A program made the position numbers and the translations under genes. Below the pieces are notes generated by a model. The model did no database searches. It was not told the DNA's origin and saw nothing but the letters and a program-made list of their open reading frames with translations. A stretch of DNA of 7,077 nt from an uncultured Eubacterium sp. (GTDB lineage Bacteria; Bacillota_A; Clostridia; Lachnospirales; Lachnospiraceae), in NCBI GenBank assembly GCA_948560485.1, contig CAOXUF010000047.1, positions 4,933 through 12,009 of the forward strand, read 5' to 3'. The first letter of the stretch is position 1, and every line of letters starts with the position of its first letter. Positions 6,225 to 7,077 of this stretch are shown piece by piece.

Positions 6225-7077
6225 ACCATAAGCCCATAAAGTGCTGCATTACGATACTGACTACGGTAATACCTACCCAACAGCAGAACCCAAGAATAAT
6301 AGGTTTTCCGCCTGTTTTTATCAACTTAATAATATTTGTATTCAGACCGATTGCTGCCATTGCAAGAACAATAAAGAATTTGCTTAATTCTTTGACAGGA
6401 TTGAAAATAGCAATATCAGCACCGGCAGAGACGGCAATTGTTGTAATTACAGATGCCAGAATAAAATATAGAATAAACATCGGGAAAATAGATTTTAATC
6501 TGATTTTATTTCCATTTGCCTGTGTTGATTCTTTTCGTGTACGTATAAATGCCAAAATGAGTGTAATCGGAATAATGGCAAGAGTACGTGTTAATTTTAC
6601 AGTGACAGCTGTATCCAAAGTAGCTGAGCCGAGATTCCACATACTGTCCCAGGTTGAGGCGGCAGCCGTAACAGATGAAGTGTCGTTTACTGCAGTTCCC
6701 GAAAATATTCCGAAGGCAGTTCCTGTATCATGGGAGAATCCAAGAAAAGAGCCAAGTGTAGGAAATATTAAGGCCGCCAGAACATTAAAGAAAAAGATAA
6801 CTGAAATAGTCTGTGCAACTTCGTCGTCATCAGCATCTATTACAGGGGCAGTAGCCGCAACGGCTGAGCCGCCACAAATAGAGGAGCCTACGCCTACTAA
6901 TGTAGATATTTTATTAGGAATATGCATAATGCGGTGTAGTATATATGCAATTACTAATGATATTGTAATTGTACTTATAATAATTGGAAGTGACTGTTTT
7001 CCAGTTTCTAGAATTACCATAAGATTCATACCAAATCCTAAAAGGATGACTGCCCATTGTAATACTTTTTTAGATGC
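6223..7077 (-). CDS. yeiH: YeiH-family integral membrane protein, predicted sulfite/sulfate-type exporter (N-terminus off window)
   Basis: The minus-strand frame is open through base 7077, giving 284 residues and a stop at 6225-6223. The Met at 7029-7027 is internal: the sequence before it, including [11 protein letters not shown], is typical family sequence leading into MNLMVI. Full-length members are about 330-345 residues, so roughly 50 N-terminal residues lie outside. The family (UPF0324, Cons_hypoth698) is recognised by [20 protein letters not shown], the acidic [39 protein letters not shown] and [12 protein letters not shown]. Several hydrophobic stretches fit a polytopic inner-membrane protein. 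E. coli YeiH is tied by its LysR regulator YeiE to sulfite stress, which is the basis for the predicted export role; transport has not been well proven across the family, and the substrate here is a guess. It is convergent with the rest of the window and its promoter is off the right edge. No defect is visible. Confidence -1.
   Translation of the reverse strand, partial: ASKKVLQWAVILLGFGMNLMVILETGKQSLPIIISTITISLVIAYILHRIMHIPNKISTLVGVGSSICGGSAVAATAPVIDADDDEVAQTISVIFFFNVLAALIFPTLGSFLGFSHDTGTAFGIFSGTAVNDTSSVTAAASTWDSMWNLGSATLDTAVTVKLTRTLAIIPITLILAFIRTRKESTQANGNKIRLKSIFPMFILYFILASVITTIAVSAGADIAIFNPVKELSKFFIVLAMAAIGLNTNIIKLIKTGGKPIILGFCCWVGITVVSIVMQHFMGLW

Overview
The window looks like chromosome from a low-GC Gram-positive anaerobe, most likely a member of the Lachnospiraceae (Clostridia). 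Reasons: AT-rich composition with strong GGAGG-type ribosome binding sites, several hairpin-plus-T-run terminators, and secreted proteins with very lysine-rich Fn3-like, Big-2-like and InlB-like modules in the style common in that family. This assignment comes from recognition, not from a search.

Layout, left to right. (1) Positions 1-336 hold the 3' end of a TrpB2-type tryptophan synthase beta chain, closed by a terminator at 357-387. (2) Positions 385-428 carry an imperfect 11-bp periodic element of unknown function. It precedes a probable three-gene unit: a membrane-anchored C39-like cysteine peptidase (487-1152), a 1286-residue secreted subtilisin-family protease of mosaic architecture (1224-5084), and a small heavy-metal-associated (HMA) domain protein (5119-5373). 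A perfect 17-bp stem terminator (5386-5425) ends this unit. A possible extra promoter sits just before the subtilase. (3) Positions 5546-6162 hold a broken gene for a small secreted protein (signal peptide, Big-2-like domain, Pro/Thr linker, InlB-like repeat). Its reading frame is disrupted twice, once in an A8 run and once near 6003-6009. A terminator follows at 6181-6224. (4) On the minus strand, 6223-7077 is most of a YeiH-family membrane protein (predicted sulfite/sulfate-type exporter), convergent with everything else; its N-terminus is off the right edge.

How the genes may work together: the two peptidases act at or outside the membrane and are close enough to be co-expressed, so a surface proteolysis role is a reasonable inference, with the C39-like enzyme as a possible processing partner. 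The link to the HMA protein is positional only. The most interesting items are the roughly 220-residue domain inserted inside the subtilase catalytic domain, the kelch-type propeller and other C-terminal modules on the same chain, and the doubly frameshifted secreted-protein gene. I do not see a clearly new defence, mobile or RNA system here.
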